The translations under genes and the position numbers were made by a program. The notes beneath the pieces were generated by a model. That model did no database searches. It saw nothing but the letters and a program-made list of their open reading frames with translations, and had not been told where the DNA came from. Source: DATLOJ01 sp035536315 (GTDB lineage: Bacteria > Actinomycetota > CADDZG01 > JAHWKV01). Taken from it: a stretch of DNA of 9,878 nt. This document shows positions 1 through 9,089 of this stretch, piece after piece. Position 1 is the stretch's first letter. Each line of letters starts with the position of its first letter. The DNA is taken from NCBI GenBank assembly GCA_035536315.1, contig DATLOJ010000131.1, forward strand, positions 1 through 9,878, written 5' to 3'.

Positions 1-69
1 GAGCGTCACCAGATAAGTCCGCTCCTTCCGGTCGATCAGAAGGACGCGGTCTCCCTCCCGAAATTTCAA
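1..69 (-). CDS. trmI: tRNA (adenine-58-N1)-methyltransferase, N-terminal fragment
   Basis: These 23 codons are the start of a gene that leaves the left edge. The peptide contains FREGDRVLLIDRK followed by a YLVTL strand, which resembles the small N-terminal beta domain (G-[DE]-x-V-x-L-x-D-x-K-G-R-x-Y) of actinobacterial TrmI, the enzyme that makes m1A58 in the tRNA T-loop. The catalytic domain lies outside the window. The start is a TTG whose last two bases overlap the TGA of the upstream protease gene (TTGA). The frame upstream is closed by a stop at 106-108 with no ATG or GTG between, so TTG is the only reasonable start. There is no clear Shine-Dalgarno sequence, which fits translational coupling. 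In Streptomyces this methyltransferase is recalled as lying beside an M50 protease and near the proteasome ATPase genes; that neighbourhood supports the call but is not visible here. Identification rests on a short peptide. Confidence 0.6.
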   Translation of the reverse strand, partial: MKFREGDRVLLIDRKERTYLVTL

Positions 70-1193
70 GGCGCGGCGCCGTCTGCCCTGAGGACTCTGG
101 CAACGTCAGACACCGACAGCATCCCTACAAGGGCACCTTCCTTCATCACCAGAAACTTGCCCGCAGGGTTCTCTGTGATTCGTTCGAATACCTTGCCAAC
201 CGGCTCATCCTCGCTTGTGACCATCGCCGGTTGGATCGGAAACATGACCTGCCTGACCGTCAGGGCGTCCCACTGTTCTCTCGCCAGCGATCGGATTTGA
301 TGCAACGTCAGCAGGCCCTCCAGATGATCGCCGTAGCCGATAACTGGATACGCGCTGTGGTGCATCTTCACGAAGAAGTTGTCGACGGCCTCGTTGATGC
401 GAAGGTTTCCGGGAATCGAACTGGGGGCCGGCGACATGACGTCAGCCACAGTCATGTCCTGCAACGTTTGGCGCATCAGCAACTGGTTGTAGCTTCCAGC
501 CGCCGCTTGATTCAAGAACCAGCCGATGAGGATCCACCAAACTCCGAACAGATCGCCATTGAAAAAGATGCGGTATAGGCCCCCGCCGATAAGCGCCATT
601 GCCACGATACGGCCCCCGATCGAGGCAACGCGGGTCGCCTTCAAGATGTTTCCCGTCGCCTTCCAAACGGCCGCCCTCAGCACACGACCGCCATCCAAAG
701 GAAAACCTGGGGCCATGTTGAAGACCGCAAGGCCTCCGTTGACAACACCCAGCAATTGGAAGATCGCAGCCGCCGGCATTGTCTGCATCTTCTCCGCGAG
801 AAGCCCGATTCCGAAGAAGATCGCTCCGAATATCAGCGAAAGAACCGGTCCAGCTATTGCAATCTGGAACTCGTCTCCCGGCTTTTCGGGGTCTTTCTTG
901 ATGTGCGCGATTCCGCCAAAGATGAACAGGGTGATCGTCTCGACCTTGATTCCCTTCTTCCGTGCAACCAGGGCATGCGCGAGCTCGTGAGCCAGGATCG
1001 ACACAAAGAAAAGAAGTGCAGCCAGGACTCCCATCACGAAGAAATCGGCCTGCCCCAGACCGGGTAGCCGCAGCTCGGTGTCGAACAGGTCCTTGAACGA
1101 CCACGCAATAAGGAGCGAGAAGAGAAACCACGACTGGTCCAGGACGACACTGATCCCGAACACTTTTCCGACTCGTACTCCCCGGCCCATCAT
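66..1193 (-). CDS. Site-2 protease family (M50) membrane metalloprotease with two CBS domains
   Basis: This encodes a 375-residue intramembrane zinc protease of the SpoIVFB/S2P type. Hydrophobic segments lie near residues 14-34, 52-70, 110-135, 140-163, 190-207 and 216-230. The zinc motif HELAH is at 69-73, and the distal motif NMAPGFPLDGGR, with the metal-binding Asp at 167, is at 159-170. Two CBS modules follow (about 246-303 and 311-370); CBS pairs in this family usually sense nucleotides or otherwise regulate. The substrate is unknown; relatives cleave membrane-bound regulators such as anti-sigma factors. I chose the ATG at 1193-1191, which overlaps the TGA of the upstream gene (ATGA) and has an AGGAGG about 10 bases upstream. 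An in-frame GTG at 1214 would add seven residues, but it lies upstream of that ribosome site and is less likely. Family assignment is firm; the role is not known. Confidence 0.9.
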   Translation of the reverse strand: MMGRGVRVGKVFGISVVLDQSWFLFSLLIAWSFKDLFDTELRLPGLGQADFFVMGVLAALLFFVSILAHELAHALVARKKGIKVETITLFIFGGIAHIKKDPEKPGDEFQIAIAGPVLSLIFGAIFFGIGLLAEKMQTMPAAAIFQLLGVVNGGLAVFNMAPGFPLDGGRVLRAAVWKATGNILKATRVASIGGRIVAMALIGGGLYRIFFNGDLFGVWWILIGWFLNQAAAGSYNQLLMRQTLQDMTVADVMSPAPSSIPGNLRINEAVDNFFVKMHHSAYPVIGYGDHLEGLLTLHQIRSLAREQWDALTVRQVMFPIQPAMVTSEDEPVGKVFERITENPAGKFLVMKEGALVGMLSVSDVARVLRADGAAP

Positions 1194-1882
1194 TTGAGAG
1201 CGCCCTCCTGCCACTGCATGAGCTTTGTGTTTTCCTCAGATGTTCTTTCTTCAAGCATCGACACTTCGTTCAGCAGGACTTTTTGGGTAACAGAACCCGG
1301 GTTGGCGGCCATTTGCTTCACAAGCTCCAAGGCGGCAGGCGCAAGTGAGTCCTCTTCGACGAGCCTGTTCACGAGCCCCATCCGAAAAGCTTCCTCACCG
1401 TCGACGGTTCTCGCGGTCATCAACAGATCCTTGGCGTGCGAGTAGCCGACAAGTAGCGGCAGCCGCGCCGACCCGATCGGAATGCCGAACTGCGCACCGG
1501 GGAATCGAATTCGTGCGCTTGCCGTTGCAACACGCAAGTCACAGCCGGCGGAAACCTCAGCCCCCCCACCGACGCAAGCACCCGAGATTGCGGCTACCGA
1601 TGGCTTCGGAAACGTGACCACAGCCTGATACAGATCGGCGAACAGCTGCATCCGTCGCAAGGCCCCCGCCGAGTCGGGCTGCTCCGCTATATCGGCCCCC
1701 GCCGAGAACACCCCGCCGACTCCGGTGATGACCATTCCAATTGTGGAATCTTGCGCGAATGCCGTGATCGCGGGAATGAGCGCCTCTAACATCAAAGTGT
1801 TCATAGCGTTCTTTTGAGCGGGCCGGTTCATCAAAACCACGCCGACTTCTTCTTCGCGTCTGGTTTCAATCAGAAGTTCCAT
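1190..1882 (-). CDS. Enoyl-CoA hydratase/isomerase (crotonase) family protein
   Basis: This is a crotonase-fold protein of about 230 residues, slightly short for the family (about 255-270). It has the N-terminal strand with LMNRPAQKNAMN, the first oxyanion-hole segment FSAGADI (about 59-65) and the CoA-site helix ISGACVGGGAEVSAGCDLRVA (in two overlapping parts, about 99-119). Glu109 sits where the first catalytic Glu of hydratases lies. At the second catalytic position, where hydratases have Pro-Glu, the sequence reads FPGAQFG, so that Glu appears to be missing. It may therefore be an isomerase, a thioester hydrolase or another crotonase activity rather than a true hydratase. The start is ATG at 1882, with an AAGGAG 12 bases upstream; a TTG directly before it (1885) has better spacing (9) and cannot be excluded. 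It is first in a minus-strand operon and overlaps the protease gene by four bases. The acyl-CoA substrate cannot be read from sequence. Confidence 0.85.
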   Translation of the reverse strand: MELLIETRREEEVGVVLMNRPAQKNAMNTLMLEALIPAITAFAQDSTIGMVITGVGGVFSAGADIAEQPDSAGALRRMQLFADLYQAVVTFPKPSVAAISGACVGGGAEVSAGCDLRVATASARIRFPGAQFGIPIGSARLPLLVGYSHAKDLLMTARTVDGEEAFRMGLVNRLVEEDSLAPAALELVKQMAANPGSVTQKVLLNEVSMLEERTSEENTKLMQWQEGALK

Positions 1883-1907
1883 CAATCGAGATTACTCCTT
1901 TGGTCTT

Positions 1908-1945
1908 GTTACCGACCCGTAACACAAAAGAATCAAATCGGAAAC
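1908..1945 (+). promoter_or_regulatory. GlnR-like binding array upstream of amt
   Basis: Four five-base half-sites are spaced exactly 11 bp apart: GTTAC (1908), GTAAC (1919), GAATC (1930) and GAAAC (1941), each separated by six bases. This matches the actinobacterial GlnR consensus gTnAC-n6-GaAAC-n6-GtnAC-n6-GAAAC as I recall it, with the third half-site weakest. The first two half-sites also form a perfect inverted repeat. A weak -10-like TACTCT lies at 1956-1961. The site is in the 134-bp gap between the divergent crotonase and amt genes, so a regulator bound here could act on either. Amt is the expected target. The same layout recurs before glnA. Confidence 0.7.
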
Positions 1946-1959
1946 GTAGCCCCCTTACT

Positions 1960-1987
1960 CTCCTCGCCTATTGAAGGCCGCGAGGGG
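1960..1987 (+). other. Short hairpin in the amt upstream region
   Basis: CTCCTCGC at 1960-1967 can pair with GCGAGGGG at 1980-1987 (eight pairs, one of them T-G) around a 12-base loop. There is no T-tract after it, so it is not an intrinsic terminator in the plus direction. It may be part of the amt leader if transcription starts upstream, but no known riboswitch is recognised. The stem may simply be chance in GC-rich DNA. Confidence 0.3.
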
Positions 1988-2016
1988 CGGTCTTATGAGC
2001 CAAAGGGGTACTGGGG

Positions 2017-3330
2017 ATGTCTGCAATAGACACGGGCGATACCGCCTGGATTCTCGTTTCAACGGCCCTCGTCATGTTCATGACGCCGGGCCTTGCTCTT
2101 TTCTACGGAGGGCTGGTGCGAGGAAAGAACGTTCTCGGGACGATCATGCAGTCGTTCTTCGCACTGGGCCTTGTCTCGGTCTTGTGGTTCGTCATCGGCT
2201 ACTCGCTGGGGTTCGCGCCCGGCGGCAAGATCATCGGAAGCCTCAAGTTTCTGTTTCTACAGGACGTGGGGGCCGAGCCTTTCGCTCTGGCACCGACGAT
2301 TCCGCACACCCTCTACATGACTTATCAGATGATGTTCGCAGTCATCACTCCTGCGCTGATCACGGGAGCGGTAGCGGAAAGAATGCGTTTCCGCGGATAC
2401 GTGCTGTTCCTCGGACTGTGGTCGGTGCTCGTGTACTCCCCCGTCGCTCACTGGGTATGGGGCGGCGGCTTCCTCGGTCTCGGCGAAGGCAACGTTGGAG
2501 CTCTTGACTTTGCGGGCGGAACCGTCGTTCACATCAACGCCGGAATCGCAGCGCTCGCGGCGATCATCTACATGGGCAAGCGCAAGGGTTTTCCAAAGGA
2601 AGCCATCCACCCGCACAACATTCCGATGGTCATCACGGGGGCCGCGATCCTCTGGTTCGGATGGTTCGGATTCAACGCAGGAAGTGCACTGGGTTCGGGA
2701 GCTCTTGCATCAACTGCATTCCTGAATACCCACCTGGCTACCGCAGCCGCCATGCTTTCCTGGCTCACAGCTGAATGGATCCGCAACAAGGCTCCGACCA
2801 CGATCGGGGCCGCAACGGGCGCAGTCGGAGGCCTAGTCGCAATCACTCCGGCCGCCGGGTTTATCGAGCCGTGGGCGGCCGCAGTCCTGGGACTGGTCGC
2901 GGGAGTCGTGTGTTACTGGGCGGTCTCCCTGAAGTCGAAGCTCAAGTACGACGACTCTCTGGACGTCGTCGGCGTTCACATGGTCGGCGGCGTGGTCGGA
3001 GCGTTGCTCACCGGCGTCTTCGCCTCCAAGGCGGTCAACGAGTTCGGAGCGAACGGCCTCATCTACGGCAACCCATCACAGGTTACGAAACAGCTGGTGG
3101 CGATTGGGGTCACGATCGTCTACTCGTTCCTGGCCACCTTCGTAATCCTGAAGGTGACGGACCTGCTCGTAGGAGTTCGGGTCAGCGAGGAGGAAGAGCT
3201 GACCGGCCTCGACCTCACACAGCACTCCGAGAGTGCATACACCACTGTAGAGTCGGGTCATCTGGTGCAGCACATCGCACCGGCGCCAAAACCTCAAGCT
3301 TCCACCGTTCAAGCAACCGCCGAAATCTAG
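2017..3330 (+). CDS. amt: Ammonium transporter (Amt/MEP/Rh family)
   Basis: This 437-residue inner-membrane protein has about eleven hydrophobic segments and the usual family length. It moves ammonium into the cell. The N-terminal signature MTPGLALFYGGLVRGKN follows immediately in the first membrane segment, so a separate cleaved signal peptide is not evident. The DFAGGTVVHINAG segment carries the conserved Asp164 and the first pore His172; the second pore His321 lies in VGVHMVGGVVG. The cytoplasmic C-terminal tail begins after the LLVGVRVSEEEE segment and is longer than in E. coli AmtB; this is where PII proteins usually act on the channel. The ATG start has AAAGGGG eight bases upstream. It is the first gene of amt-glnK-glnD, with only nine bases before glnK, and has a GlnR-like array 72 bases upstream. 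Function is clear from family membership; the symbol amtB would serve equally well. Confidence 0.96.
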   Translation: MSAIDTGDTAWILVSTALVMFMTPGLALFYGGLVRGKNVLGTIMQSFFALGLVSVLWFVIGYSLGFAPGGKIIGSLKFLFLQDVGAEPFALAPTIPHTLYMTYQMMFAVITPALITGAVAERMRFRGYVLFLGLWSVLVYSPVAHWVWGGGFLGLGEGNVGALDFAGGTVVHINAGIAALAAIIYMGKRKGFPKEAIHPHNIPMVITGAAILWFGWFGFNAGSALGSGALASTAFLNTHLATAAAMLSWLTAEWIRNKAPTTIGAATGAVGGLVAITPAAGFIEPWAAAVLGLVAGVVCYWAVSLKSKLKYDDSLDVVGVHMVGGVVGALLTGVFASKAVNEFGANGLIYGNPSQVTKQLVAIGVTIVYSFLATFVILKVTDLLVGVRVSEEEELTGLDLTQHSESAYTTVESGHLVQHIAPAPKPQASTVQATAEI

Positions 3331-5962
<2,632 letters not shown>

Positions 5963-5971
5963 TTCGTTCGC

Positions 5972-6009
5972 TTTACAAGCTTGTAACAACTCCGCGACTG
6001 ACAAGAAAC
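5972..6009 (+). promoter_or_regulatory. GlnR-like binding array upstream of glnA
   Basis: Half-sites TTTAC (5972), GTAAC (5983), GCGAC (5994) and GAAAC (6005) sit exactly 11 bp apart, each separated by six bases. This is the same geometry as the array before amt and fits the recalled GlnR consensus gTnAC-n6-GaAAC-n6-GtnAC-n6-GAAAC. The first pair lies in a perfect 14-bp palindrome, TTACAAGCTTGTAA (5973-5986). A TACCGT that could be a -10 box lies at 6015-6020 with no good -35 at the usual distance, as expected for an activator-dependent promoter. The array begins ten bases after the glnD stop, so glnA has its own promoter. Confidence 0.72.
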
Positions 6010-6024
6010 ATTCCTACCGTAGGG

Positions 6025-6048
6025 TTTTCCCGAACCTTTTCCCGGACT
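6025..6048 (+). repeat. Tandem 12-bp repeat in the glnA leader
   Basis: Two adjacent 12-base units both begin TTTTCCCG (6025 and 6037) and differ at only two positions (TTTTCCCGAACC and TTTTCCCGGACT). They lie just after the candidate -10 box and so near the predicted transcript start. No function is recognised, and two copies could be chance. Confidence 0.35.
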
Positions 6049-6121
6049 TGCGAATGATGGCAATCAAGGGGATTGTTCAGCCGGAAGTTCACTGCAGCAA
6101 CCACAAGCAGGAGGGGATTCA

Positions 6122-7558
6122 GTGGCAAAACAAACGCAACCAAGCACGGCTAAAGACGTACTCGACCTCATCAACAAGGAAGGCGTGGAGATGGTCGATC
6201 TCCGATTTTGCGACCTTCCTGGCCTGTTGCAGCACTTCACAATCACCCCCGAAGGGTTGACTGAAGAGTCCTTCGTTGAAGGTTTCGGATTCGACGGGTC
6301 TTCGATCAGAGGGTTTCAGCAGATTCACGAGTCGGACATGCTTCTGTTCCCCGACCCGATCACCGCACACATCGACCCCTTCCGGGGAGTCAAGACGCTC
6401 AACCTTCACTGCTACATCGGCGACCCCGTAACCGGTGAGTCGTATTCCAGGGACCCGCGCTTCATCGCAAAGAAGGCCGAGGACTATCTGATGGCCAGCG
6501 GTGTAGCAACACACTCGTTCTGGGGGCCTGAGGCCGAGTTCTACATATTCGACGACGTTCGCTTCGACCAGACCCAGCACTCCGGTTATTACTACCTCGA
6601 CTCGGTCGAAGGCATCTGGAACTCGGGAGCAACCGAGGTCGGCGGAAACAAGGGCTACAAGCCGCGCTATAAGGAGGGTTACTTCCCGGTTCCTCCGATG
6701 GACCACAATCAGGACCTGCGGACCGAGATGGTTCTCAACCTTCGCAAAGTCGGCATCGACGTCGAAGTGCATCATCACGAGGTCGGAACAGCAGGACAGG
6801 CCGAGATCGACATGGGCTTCGGCCCCCTGCTCAAGATGGCCGACCACACGCTGCTCTACAAGTACGTCATCAAGAACACTGCGTTTCAGCACGGCAAGAC
6901 CGTGACGTTCATGCCCAAGCCAATCTTCCAGGACAACGGATCTGGCATGCACGTTCACCAGAGCCTGTGGCGTGACGAAGAGCCGCTCTTCTACGGCGAG
7001 GGGTATGCCGGCCTTTCGGACATGGCGCGCTGGTACATCGGCGGACTGCTCGAGCATGCGCCGGCGCTGCTGGCCCTTGTTGCTCCGACGACCAACTCGT
7101 ATCGCAGACTGGTGCCGGGCTACGAGGCGCCGGTCAACCTCGTGTACTCGATGCGGAACCGCTCGGCTGCAGTTCGCATTCCGCTTTACTCGAACTCACC
7201 GAAGTCCAAGCGAATCGAGTTCCGTTGCCCCGACCCGTCGGCCAACCCTTACCTTGCTTTCTCGGCAATGTTGATGGCGGGACTTGACGGGATCAAGCGA
7301 AACATCGAACCCCTCGAGCCCGTGAACAGGGACATGTACGAGCTGGAGGACGAAGAGGCCAAGGGAGTGCCTCAGGTTCCCGGATCTCTTGGCGAGGCCC
7401 TCGACGCGCTGGAGCAAGACAACGACTTCCTGCTCGACGGTGGAGTGTTCACCTCGGATGTCATCGACACGTGGATCGACTTCAAGAGGAAGAACGAGCT
7501 GGATCAGATCGCTCTCAGACCACACCCGTGGGAGTTCCACATGTACTACGACATCTAG
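6122..7558 (+). CDS. glnA: Type I glutamine synthetase
   Basis: This 478-residue cytoplasmic enzyme, a dodecamer in the family, makes glutamine from glutamate, ammonium and ATP. Seen in the sequence are the beta-grasp signature [11 protein letters not shown] (Asp58-Gly-Ser-Ser), the EAEFYIFD metal-site strand, the ATP-site signature from Lys266-Pro267 to GSGMHVH (273-279), the flexible-loop region [15 protein letters not shown] and the [17 protein letters not shown] segment. Tyr406 in [11 protein letters not shown] corresponds to the tyrosine adenylylated by GlnE, marking it as the regulated GSI-beta type. Length is typical. The start is GTG at 6122 with AGGAGG seven bases upstream (6109-6114). 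It is preceded by its own GlnR-like array and followed by a strong terminator, so it probably forms a single-gene transcript, perhaps with some read-through from glnD. Product is certain; regulation is inferred. Confidence 0.98.
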   Translation: MAKQTQPSTAKDVLDLINKEGVEMVDLRFCDLPGLLQHFTITPEGLTEESFVEGFGFDGSSIRGFQQIHESDMLLFPDPITAHIDPFRGVKTLNLHCYIGDPVTGESYSRDPRFIAKKAEDYLMASGVATHSFWGPEAEFYIFDDVRFDQTQHSGYYYLDSVEGIWNSGATEVGGNKGYKPRYKEGYFPVPPMDHNQDLRTEMVLNLRKVGIDVEVHHHEVGTAGQAEIDMGFGPLLKMADHTLLYKYVIKNTAFQHGKTVTFMPKPIFQDNGSGMHVHQSLWRDEEPLFYGEGYAGLSDMARWYIGGLLEHAPALLALVAPTTNSYRRLVPGYEAPVNLVYSMRNRSAAVRIPLYSNSPKSKRIEFRCPDPSANPYLAFSAMLMAGLDGIKRNIEPLEPVNRDMYELEDEEAKGVPQVPGSLGEALDALEQDNDFLLDGGVFTSDVIDTWIDFKRKNELDQIALRPHPWEFHMYYDI

Positions 7559-7577
7559 CTTCAAGCAGTTTCAAGAG

Positions 7578-7605
7578 CGGCCCCCGGGATTCCCGGGGGC
7601 CGTTT
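7578..7605 (+). terminator. Intrinsic terminator of glnA
   Basis: CGGCCCCCGGG at 7578-7588 pairs perfectly with CCCGGGGGCCG at 7592-7602: eleven GC-only pairs around an ATT loop, followed by TTTAAT. It begins 20 bases after the glnA stop. The T-tract is short but the stem is very stable. The AT-rich bases directly after it (TTTAATAT, 7603-7610) could also supply a -10 box for the next gene, but no matching -35 is clear. Confidence 0.9.
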
Positions 7606-7639
7606 AATATGCGGCCTTCGGCGAAAGGCGCTTCCAGAA

Positions 7640-8521
7640 GTGAACCTCTTCAACAAAACCAAGACCCCGCAGCAGCGTGAGCGAATCATCCGAGACGCTT
7701 ACCGCAAAGTTCTCGGACGCGAACCCGATCCCGAGGGCCTGGCCTACCACGACCGCGAGCTCAGAAATGGGTCAGTCACACCGAAGCAACTCCTCGACTC
7801 CCTCAAGGGATCGGTCGAGTATCAGATCAAAGAAGGCATGCCCGTTACTTCCATCACTGCCCTGCACAACGCCCGAATGATGCTCTTCTCACGTCATTTG
7901 CCCGAAGCAAAAAGGATTCTCGACGTAGGAGGAGCTGCGATCGATCACCCCGAGGGCGCGCTTCTTGCGATGGCATACCCCTATGTACCCGAGAAGATTT
8001 CGATTGTCGACCTGCCTCCTAATGAGCGGTTGGAAAGCGGAAAGGGGGCCGAACCGTCCCTCACACATGTGACCTCAGACGGCGTCAGCGTCGAGTATCA
8101 CTACCGATCCATGGCGGACCTCGAGTGCTTTGAGGATTCCAGCTTCGACCTTGTGGTCTCGGGCGAAAGCATCGAACACATCTCCGAGTCTGACGCCGGC
8201 ATCATGGTCAAGGAAATCTTTCGGGTTCTGGTTCCGGGAGGACAATTCTGTTTGGACACTCCGAATGCAAGATTGACGCGTCTTCAGTCGCCGGACGAGC
8301 TGATCCATCCCGAGCATCAGAAGGAATACCTGCCATCGGAGGTCAAGGACAAGCTGGTCGGAGCGGGCTTCAGGATCGAAGAGATGCTGGGGGTAGTCCC
8401 CATGCCCGAGAGCCTGCGTACGGGGGTCTTCGACGATGGAGAGATGGCGAAGAACATCCGAATAAGCGACGACCCGGACGAGGGATATGTCTTTTACATA
8501 AGGGCCTCGAAGCCCCTATAG
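7640..8521 (+). CDS. DUF4214 domain fused to a class I SAM-dependent methyltransferase
   Basis: This is a 293-residue soluble protein. Residues about 15-62 resemble DUF4214, with AYRKVLGREPDPEGLAYH and the usual pattern of short helices ending in a segment like SVEY. Residues about 90-215 are a Rossmann-type methyltransferase: motif I is RILDVGGAA (D95-G98), a central strand and acid appear in LVVSGESIEHI (171-181), and the post-motif turn is EIFRVLVPGGQF (192-203). The motif I glycine loop is somewhat unusual (DVGGAAIDHPEG). DUF4214-methyltransferase proteins are often found near cell-surface glycan genes, but no glycosyltransferase lies in this window, so the substrate is unknown. The GTG start has AAAGG 11 bases upstream; that AAGG can pair with CCTT in a small hairpin (7614-7629). 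The gene follows the glnA terminator and ends six bases before the acetyltransferase gene. Confidence 0.8.
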   Translation: MNLFNKTKTPQQRERIIRDAYRKVLGREPDPEGLAYHDRELRNGSVTPKQLLDSLKGSVEYQIKEGMPVTSITALHNARMMLFSRHLPEAKRILDVGGAAIDHPEGALLAMAYPYVPEKISIVDLPPNERLESGKGAEPSLTHVTSDGVSVEYHYRSMADLECFEDSSFDLVVSGESIEHISESDAGIMVKEIFRVLVPGGQFCLDTPNARLTRLQSPDELIHPEHQKEYLPSEVKDKLVGAGFRIEEMLGVVPMPESLRTGVFDDGEMAKNIRISDDPDEGYVFYIRASKPL

Positions 8522-8527
8522 GTTCGA

Positions 8528-9034
8528 GTGACCAGCCAACCAGCCATACCTGGGCTCACTGTTCGGGATCAGGCGACCGGATCCGGAGCGGTCTGCCGGA
8601 AGATTCTCGACGCTCTACCCGAGTGGTTCGGCATCCCGGAAGCGAACGCTGACTACGTAGCATTCGCCGACGCCGCACCCTCGGTCATCGCGTCCCTGGA
8701 AGGCGAGGACGTCGGCTTGCTAACACTGCAACTCCACAGTCCGTATGCCGCAGAGGTCCACCTCATGGCCGTATTGCCCGAACATCACCGCAAGGGGATA
8801 GGGCGGACCATCCTGCAGCACGCTGAACTCCGGCTGGCCGAGAGGAGTGTTGAGTATCTGCAGGTCAAGACTCTTAGCGAGAAGCGTCCGGACCCCAACT
8901 ACGACAAAACGAGATTGTTCTACTTAGCTCAAGGCTTCCGACCCCTCGAAGAGTTCCCGACACTCTGGGATCCAGCCAACCCCGCTCTTCAGCTGATCAA
9001 GGCACTCCCCCGCCCTTCAACCACCAGGCTGTAA
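8528..9034 (+). CDS. GNAT family N-acetyltransferase
   Basis: This is a 168-residue acetyl-CoA-dependent acyltransferase of the GNAT fold. The N-terminal part has LPEWFGIPEAN, which recurs in a group of uncharacterised GNAT proteins. Motif A is LPEHHRKGIGRTIL (about 83-96), where the pyrophosphate loop H87-R-K-G-I-G departs from the usual Gln/Arg at its first position. Motif B includes the TRLFYLAQGF helix and turn (128-137). The substrate cannot be predicted. The start is GTG six bases after the stop of the methyltransferase gene, with no good ribosome site, so translational coupling is likely. No other start lies early enough. The two genes probably share a transcript. A weak hairpin spans its stop codon. 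Confidence 0.85.
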   Translation: MTSQPAIPGLTVRDQATGSGAVCRKILDALPEWFGIPEANADYVAFADAAPSVIASLEGEDVGLLTLQLHSPYAAEVHLMAVLPEHHRKGIGRTILQHAELRLAERSVEYLQVKTLSEKRPDPNYDKTRLFYLAQGFRPLEEFPTLWDPANPALQLIKALPRPSTTRL

Positions 9035-9039
9035 AGCCT
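9026..9039 (+). terminator. Weak hairpin at the end of the acetyltransferase gene
   Basis: AGGCT (9026-9030) and AGCCT (9035-9039) form a five-pair stem capped by GTAA, a GNRA-type loop, and are followed by TCTT. The loop and first stem base include the TAA stop codon. It is short and lacks a real T-tract, so any termination is likely weak. Confidence 0.3.
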
Positions 9040-9040
9040 T

Positions 9041-9054
9041 CTTGACTAGTCAAG
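9041..9054 (+). promoter_or_regulatory. Perfect 14-bp palindrome, candidate operator
   Basis: CTTGACTAGTCAAG reads the same on both strands and contains the -35 box TTGACT of the downstream promoter. Its core TTGACTA recurs at 9060-9066, 18 bp later, within CATTGACTAATG, whose outer CATT/AATG are also inverted repeats. This is the arrangement expected for a repressor site covering a promoter. The adjacent gene encodes a helix-turn-helix protein, so autoregulation is a reasonable inference but unproven. Confidence 0.5.
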
Positions 9055-9070
9055 CGTCATTGACTAATGT
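9042..9070 (+). promoter_or_regulatory. Sigma-70-type promoter of the zinc-finger/HTH gene
   Basis: TTGACT (9042-9047) and TAATGT (9065-9070) are separated by exactly 17 bases, close to the ideal vegetative promoter. Transcription would start near 9076-9078, leaving a leader of only about 12-14 bases with the ribosome site AGGAGG (9077-9082) at its very 5' end, seven bases before the ATG. Confidence 0.7.
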
Positions 9071-9089
9071 GCCGCTAGGAGGTTTTTGA

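Noticed and set aside
1194..1214. GTG start for the protease at 1214
   Set aside because: The AGGAGG ribosome site lies downstream of it and serves the ATG at 1193, which also forms the ATGA overlap.
442..1254. Long minus-strand open frame (270 codons) inside the protease gene
   Set aside because: It is a shifted frame of the site-2 protease, whose HExxH, LDGG and CBS motifs are in the other frame; its own translation is rich in Arg, Gly and Cys with no domain.
1886..2016. AmtR-type (Corynebacterium) operator before amt
   Set aside because: No CTAT-n6-ATAG-like inverted repeat is present; the GlnR-like array is the better explanation.
6119..7057. Minus-strand open frame of 312 codons opposite glnA
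   Set aside because: Long antisense frames are expected opposite GC-rich genes with strong codon bias; glnA is certain and the antisense product has no recognisable family.
9060..9088. Second TTGACT (9060) as an alternative -35 box
   Set aside because: Its -10 would fall on TTTTTG inside the ribosome-site spacer; the pair 9042/9065 is much better.
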